NCBI RefSeq assembly: GCF_001421665.1
Contig: NZ_LMKV01000001.1
Location: forward strand, 186,230-250,229
Length of the DNA: 64,000 nt
Direction of reading: 5' to 3'
DNA from: Sphingobium sp. Leaf26
GTDB lineage: Bacteria; Pseudomonadota; Alphaproteobacteria; Sphingomonadales; Sphingomonadaceae
In this document: one piece after another, positions 60,565 through 64,000 of the stretch
Layout of the letters: each line of letters starts with the position of its first letter
Position numbering within the stretch: the first letter of the stretch is position 1
Position numbers and translations under genes: made by a program
Notes under the pieces: model-generated
Database searches by the model: none
Told to the model about the DNA's origin: nothing
What the model saw: the letters and a program-made list of their open reading frames with translations, nothing else

Positions 60565-61284
60565 TTACTGGTTCACGCGGCGGCCAAAGCCACCACCGGC
60601 GGGACGGGCGGCACCCATGGTGCCGACGCTGCCCTGGGGCACGGAAAAGACCGTGCGGCGAAAATTCTTCTCCAGCCGATCCGACACATAGGACCAGAGC
60701 GCCTCCACCTCGGCGGCGGAACGGCCCTTGGGATCGACCTCCATCACGGTCCGTCCGTCGATCATCGACGCGGCAAAATCGGTGCGGTGATGCAGCGTCA
60801 CCGGCGCGACCGTGCCATGCTGCGACAGCGCGACGGCGGCTTCGGAGGTGATGCGCGCCTTGGGCGTGGCCGCGTTGACGACGAAGATCAGCGGCTTGCC
60901 CGCCCGTTCGCACAGGTCGACCGTGGCCCCCACGGCGCGCAGGTCATGCGGGCTGGGACGGGTCGGCACGACGATCAGTTCGGCGACGGAAATGACGCTC
61001 TGGATCGCCATGGTGATGGCCGGCGGCGTGTCGATCACGGCCAGCTTGAACCCCTGTTGGCGCAGGATTTCGAGGTCGGCGGCCAGACGCGCGACCGTGG
61101 TCTGGGCGAAAGCGGGGAACTCGGCCTCGCGCTCGTTCCACCAGTCGGCTAACGATCCCTGCGGATCGATGTCGATCAGCACGACCGGGCCGGCCCCGGC
61201 ACGCTGCGCCTGCACGGCCAGATGGCCCGACAAGGTCGTCTTGCCGGATCCGCCTTTTTGCGATGCCATGGCCAAAATCCGCAC
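60565..61284 (-). CDS. orphan ParA family ATPase
   Basis: The 239-residue P-loop ATPase has the deviant Walker A KGGSGKTT (residues 10-17) with the signature Lys10. Switch I is DIDPQGSLADWW and switch II VIDTPPA, with the PTRPSPHDLRAVGATVDLC helix after it. ParA proteins form dimers that position cargo on the nucleoid or membrane. No parB or parS-like site is adjacent, so this is not the chromosome-segregation ParA. The operon links it to an RHH protein and a SPOR lipoprotein, which points to envelope or septum positioning. Confidence 0.9.
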   Translation of the reverse strand: MRILAMASQKGGSGKTTLSGHLAVQAQRAGAGPVVLIDIDPQGSLADWWNEREAEFPAFAQTTVARLAADLEILRQQGFKLAVIDTPPAITMAIQSVISVAELIVVPTRPSPHDLRAVGATVDLCERAGKPLIFVVNAATPKARITSEAAVALSQHGTVAPVTLHHRTDFAASMIDGRTVMEVDPKGRSAAEVEALWSYVSDRLEKNFRRTVFSVPQGSVGTMGAARPAGGGFGRRVNQ

Positions 61285-61489
61285 GTGTTTCCCCCCAGGA
61301 AAATCCAGTTCCGGGACGGGTTGCCACGACTGCCGCTAAAAATTGGTTAATCGCACGCGAAACTTCATGACGGGCGCGATCCGCCATAGTTAAGCTGCTA
61401 TCCAGCCTTTTGCCATTACGCTAATATCGGCTTAACCTTATTTCGCCATTGCGGTCGTTGATTATTTTTACGCACTGGAGCCTGTGCAT

Positions 61490-62533
61490 ATGAAGCATGT
61501 TTTGGGAACAGCGGCGCTGGTCGCTATGCTGGTTATGACCTCGCCAGCACAGGCAGATGTAAAGGCCGGCGTCGATGCGTGGCAGCAGGGCGACTATGCC
61601 AAGGCTATCGCCGAATGGCGCCCTCTTGCCCAGTCCGGCGATCCCGATGCGCAATTCAACCTGGGTCAGGCCTATAAGCTGGGTCGCGGCGTACAGCCCG
61701 ATGTCAACACCGCCATCGACTGGTATCGCAAGGCAGCGACACAAGGGCATATGCGGGCCGAGGACAATCTGGGCCTGCTGATGTTCCAGCAGGGCGACCG
61801 GGCCGGCGCGATGCCCTATCTGCAACGCGCCTCCATGCGGGGCGAGGCGCGGGCGCAATATATTGTCGGCACCACCCTGTTCAACGGCGACACCATCGGC
61901 AAGGATTGGGTCCGCGCCTATGCGCTGATGACCCGCGCATCGGCATCCGGCCTGCCGCAGGCCGCGACCAGCCTTGAACAGATGGACAAATATATCCCGG
62001 AGGATCAACGCAAACAGGGCCTCGCCATGGCCGCCGGCATGGAAAGGGGCGATACGAACGCCGCGCTCGCCGCCGCGACACCCGCCCCAATATCCGCAAA
62101 TCCGCCCGCGCGCAGCGGATCGGCGGTGCGTACCACGCAATTGCCCCCCTCCACCGTCAGCACGCCGGCACCCCGTCCAACACCTGCCCCCGCTCCAGCC
62201 AAACCGCCAGTCCAGATGGCCGCCGCCAGGCCGAAGCCTGCCCCCATCCCGACGCCGGCACCCGCCCGCCCTGCTGCGTCCGCGCCCGCCCCGGCCGCTT
62301 CGGGCGGATGGCGCGTCCAGCTTGGCGCCTTCAGCGAAGATAGCCGCGCCCGCGCCCTGTGGACTCAACTCAGCCGCAAGGTCGGCGGCCTCTCCGCCTA
62401 TCAGCCCTATCTGGTCAAGGCCGGCGCCGTGACCCGGCTTCAGGCTGGGCCCATCGCCAGCAGCAGCGACGCCGCCCGCCTTTGCGGCGCGATCAAGGCC
62501 GCCGGTGGCGACTGCATGCCCAAGAAGATGTGA
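61490..62533 (+). CDS. Sel1-repeat / SPOR domain exported protein
   Basis: The 347-residue protein has a signal peptide (MKHVLGTAALVAMLVMTSPAQA), then Sel1/TPR-like repeats (DAQFNLGQAYKLGRGVQPDV, AEDNLGLLMFQQGDRAGAMP). A long Pro/Ala linker (about 180-265) and a C-terminal SPOR domain (GWRVQLGAFSEDSRARALW ... TRLQAGPIASSSDAARLC) follow. It should act in the periplasm at the septum. GGAG precedes the ATG at 61490, which is chosen over a GTG at 61484. It is divergent from parA (205 bp), giving SPOR proteins on both sides of one promoter region. Confidence 0.9.
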   Translation: MKHVLGTAALVAMLVMTSPAQADVKAGVDAWQQGDYAKAIAEWRPLAQSGDPDAQFNLGQAYKLGRGVQPDVNTAIDWYRKAATQGHMRAEDNLGLLMFQQGDRAGAMPYLQRASMRGEARAQYIVGTTLFNGDTIGKDWVRAYALMTRASASGLPQAATSLEQMDKYIPEDQRKQGLAMAAGMERGDTNAALAAATPAPISANPPARSGSAVRTTQLPPSTVSTPAPRPTPAPAPAKPPVQMAAARPKPAPIPTPAPARPAASAPAPAASGGWRVQLGAFSEDSRARALWTQLSRKVGGLSAYQPYLVKAGAVTRLQAGPIASSSDAARLCGAIKAAGGDCMPKKM

Positions 62534-62566
62534 CCCTCTTTCAGTTCGTCATTGTTCACAACAAAC

Positions 62567-62684
62567 CCGTTCGTCCTGAGTAGGGACTGAGCGAAGTCGA
62601 AGGCCCGTATCGAAGGATGTGGCGCAACATCTGCCCTTCGATACGCCGCTTCGACTTCGCTCAGCGGCTACTCAGGGCGAACAG
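62567..62684. repeat. long imperfect inverted repeat, family C
   Basis: Two arms of about 50 nt (62567-62616 and 62634-62684) are inverted, with an ATGTGGCGCAACATCTG centre. The sequence is nearly the same as at 47962-48077. It lies between convergent Sel1/SPOR and LysR genes. Confidence 0.9.
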
Positions 62685-62699
62685 GCTCTGTATATTCCC

Positions 62700-63596
62700 T
62701 TAACTCAGCGCCTGCTCCACCATCCAGTCGCGAAACTGCGCCAGCGGCCCCGCATCCAGCGCACCGATCGGATAGACCAGATAATAGGCCTGTTCGGTCG
62801 ATAGCGGCCGGGCGAAGGGAATGACAAGCGTCCCCGCCTCCAGTTCCGGCTGGATCAGGAAACTGGGGATCAGCGCCACGCCCGCGCCAGCGGCACAGGC
62901 CTGCGCCAGCATCAGGAAATGCTCATAGGCCGGCCCTTGCGCCAGCGCGCTCGCCTCCACCCCCGCCATCGTCAACCATCGCCCCCAGGCATCCCGTCGC
63001 GATATCTGGCTGAGCAATGGCGCATGCAGCAGATCGGCCGGTTCGCGCAGCGGATGCGCCGCCAGCCAGGCCGGCGCACAGACCGGCACGGCTTCCTCGC
63101 GAAACAGGAAGTCCATTGTCACGCCGGGCCAATCGGCTGCGACACCGAAATGGACAGCCGCGTCGAAATCCTCATGCCCGAAATCGAAGGGCTGCGACCG
63201 GGCGGCGAAGTCGATCACCAGATCGGGATGGCGTGCCGTCAATTGCGGCAAACGCGGCGCCAGCCAGCGCATGCCGAAACTCGGCAGGGTCGCGACGCGC
63301 AGCGCGGTCTGCGATGGTCGCGCCGACGCCCGTGCCGTCGCCCGTCGGATGCTGTTCAATGCCGGCAACAGGTCATCGGCATAGGCCCGCCCTGCCTCGT
63401 TCAGCCTCACCCGTCGCCCGATCCGGTCGAACAGGGGCGTCTGCAACCAGTCCTCCAGTTGCGCGATCTGTCGGCTGACGGCGCTCTGGGTGAGGCCGAT
63501 CTCCTCGCCTGCATGAGAGAAGCCGCCATGCCGCACCGCCGCCTCGAACGCGATCAGCGCCTGCATCGGCGGCAGATATTTTCGTGAAACACTCAT
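62700..63596 (-). CDS. LysR family transcriptional regulator (GcvA-like)
   Basis: The 298-residue protein has the LysR N-terminal helix-turn-helix (ALIAFEAAVRHGGFSHAGEE then IGLTQSAVSRQIAQLEDWLQ) and a C-terminal periplasmic-binding-like effector domain. The start PPMQALIAFEAA is typical of the GcvA-type subgroup. It is divergent from the DUF1338 gene with 86 bp between start codons, so that gene is the likely target. Confidence 0.92.
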   Translation of the reverse strand: MSVSRKYLPPMQALIAFEAAVRHGGFSHAGEEIGLTQSAVSRQIAQLEDWLQTPLFDRIGRRVRLNEAGRAYADDLLPALNSIRRATARASARPSQTALRVATLPSFGMRWLAPRLPQLTARHPDLVIDFAARSQPFDFGHEDFDAAVHFGVAADWPGVTMDFLFREEAVPVCAPAWLAAHPLREPADLLHAPLLSQISRRDAWGRWLTMAGVEASALAQGPAYEHFLMLAQACAAGAGVALIPSFLIQPELEAGTLVIPFARPLSTEQAYYLVYPIGALDAGPLAQFRDWMVEQALS

Positions 63597-63682
63597 TCCA
63601 AACTCGCATCAACAGATGACAGGTCGCCATTTTGAAAATCAGGTTTATCCTGCGATAAGGGCGCTGTCATCCGGAGCATATC

Positions 63683-64000
63683 ATGTCGAATGAGAATATG
63701 GGTACGATAGAGACACTGGTTACGGCCATATTGGGCAAAGAGATCGGCCGGCAAACGCTGGACATGCTGGCGATCGACCCTGCCCTGCTGGCGGAGCGCG
63801 GCGACACCGTCTCCCGCGCTGCCTTCGCCATGGCCATGAACGTCGCCCTGTTCGACGATCTGCTGCGCCGCGTCCCCAGCGGCAGCGCCTATGTCGCCGA
63901 CACGCTGGCGCGCGGCGGCAAGGTGGTGTTCGATCATGGCGCGCTCCGCTCGATCCGCTTCCCCGCAGGCCCGACCGGCGCACTTCCGGGCGGCGAGGAT
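63683..64000 (+). CDS. DUF1338 family protein, 3' end outside the window
   Basis: The first 106 residues match DUF1338, the family that includes 2-oxoadipate dioxygenase/decarboxylase (HglS) of lysine catabolism. The decisive blocks are MALFDDLL-like MNVALFDDLLRRVPSGSAYV and FDHGALRSIRFP ... GALPGGED, where the His is an iron ligand in characterised members. GGAG lies 9 nt before the ATG. The divergent LysR gene is its probable regulator. Substrate specificity cannot be judged from this fragment. Confidence 0.82.
   Translation, partial: MSNENMGTIETLVTAILGKEIGRQTLDMLAIDPALLAERGDTVSRAAFAMAMNVALFDDLLRRVPSGSAYVADTLARGGKVVFDHGALRSIRFPAGPTGALPGGED

Overview
The window is GC-rich alphaproteobacterial chromosome. 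The best fit is Sphingomonadaceae (Sphingobium, Sphingomonas or a close relative). The reasons are gene content and order: ftsB beside eno and pdhAB, carAB next to yqeY-dnaG-rpoD, TorF-type putative porin, DUF4170, a ParA/ribbon-helix-helix/SPOR operon, and many short palindromic intergenic repeats. The genus is an inference. Most genes are housekeeping. No integrase, transposase or phage structural gene was seen.

Layout. 0-3 kb: two YceI-like genes, then leuA with a Leu-rich leader peptide and mutually exclusive RNA stems. 3-4.4 kb: an M20 peptidase broken by a frameshift. 4.6-9.9 kb: a dicarboxylate symporter, a degenerate GGDEF protein, trmFO, an EF-hand protein and a small squalene/phytoene-synthase-like protein. 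10-13.3 kb: three overlapping Tad-type pseudopilin genes ending in a strong terminator. 13.4-17.7 kb (minus strand): eno, ftsB and pdhA-pdhB; the eno leader has three 30-bp tandem repeats. 18-20 kb: four genes for small, Ala/Lys-rich membrane-anchored (DUF883/YqjD-, holin-X- and YqjK-like) proteins. 20-26.8 kb: DUF4170, rhomboid protease, greA, and the carA - rraB-like - small ORF - carB operon. 26.9-31.9 kb: yqeY - DUF559 nuclease - dnaG - rpoD, with the DUF559 gene enclosed by an inverted pair of palindromic repeats.

32-45.6 kb: a MoxR ATPase, M3 peptidase, several uncharacterised genes, DUF817, a cytosolic chemoreceptor, a CoxE-like vWA protein (the likely partner of MoxR), anmK, tyrS, PilZ and a MscS channel. 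45.8-52 kb: recG, sdhE and mfd. 52-58 kb: a repeat-rich 590-bp gap, a secreted protein, a TorF-like porin, MAPEG, an EAL protein, moaA-nadK and two identical tRNA-Asn genes, each with its own promoter. 58.6-62.5 kb: a SPOR/TPR lipoprotein, a ribbon-helix-helix protein and ParA on the minus strand, divergent from a Sel1/SPOR protein. 62.7-64 kb: a LysR regulator divergent from a DUF1338 gene cut by the window edge.

The most unusual content is between and around genes. At least three palindromic repeat families occur: a TTCCCCGG family, a CCCTCCCGC family, and a long CTGAGTAG / TATCGAAG inverted repeat. One CCCTCCCGC pair encloses the DUF559 nuclease gene in the yqeY-dnaG-rpoD cluster, while a second pair (48.4 kb) has the same geometry with nothing inside. 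This suggests, by analogy with REP/RAYT systems, that the nuclease and the repeat may form one mobile unit. Other leads are the leu attenuator, GNRA-type hairpins ahead of eno, an RraB-like gene inside the car operon, and the ParA/RHH/SPOR locus.
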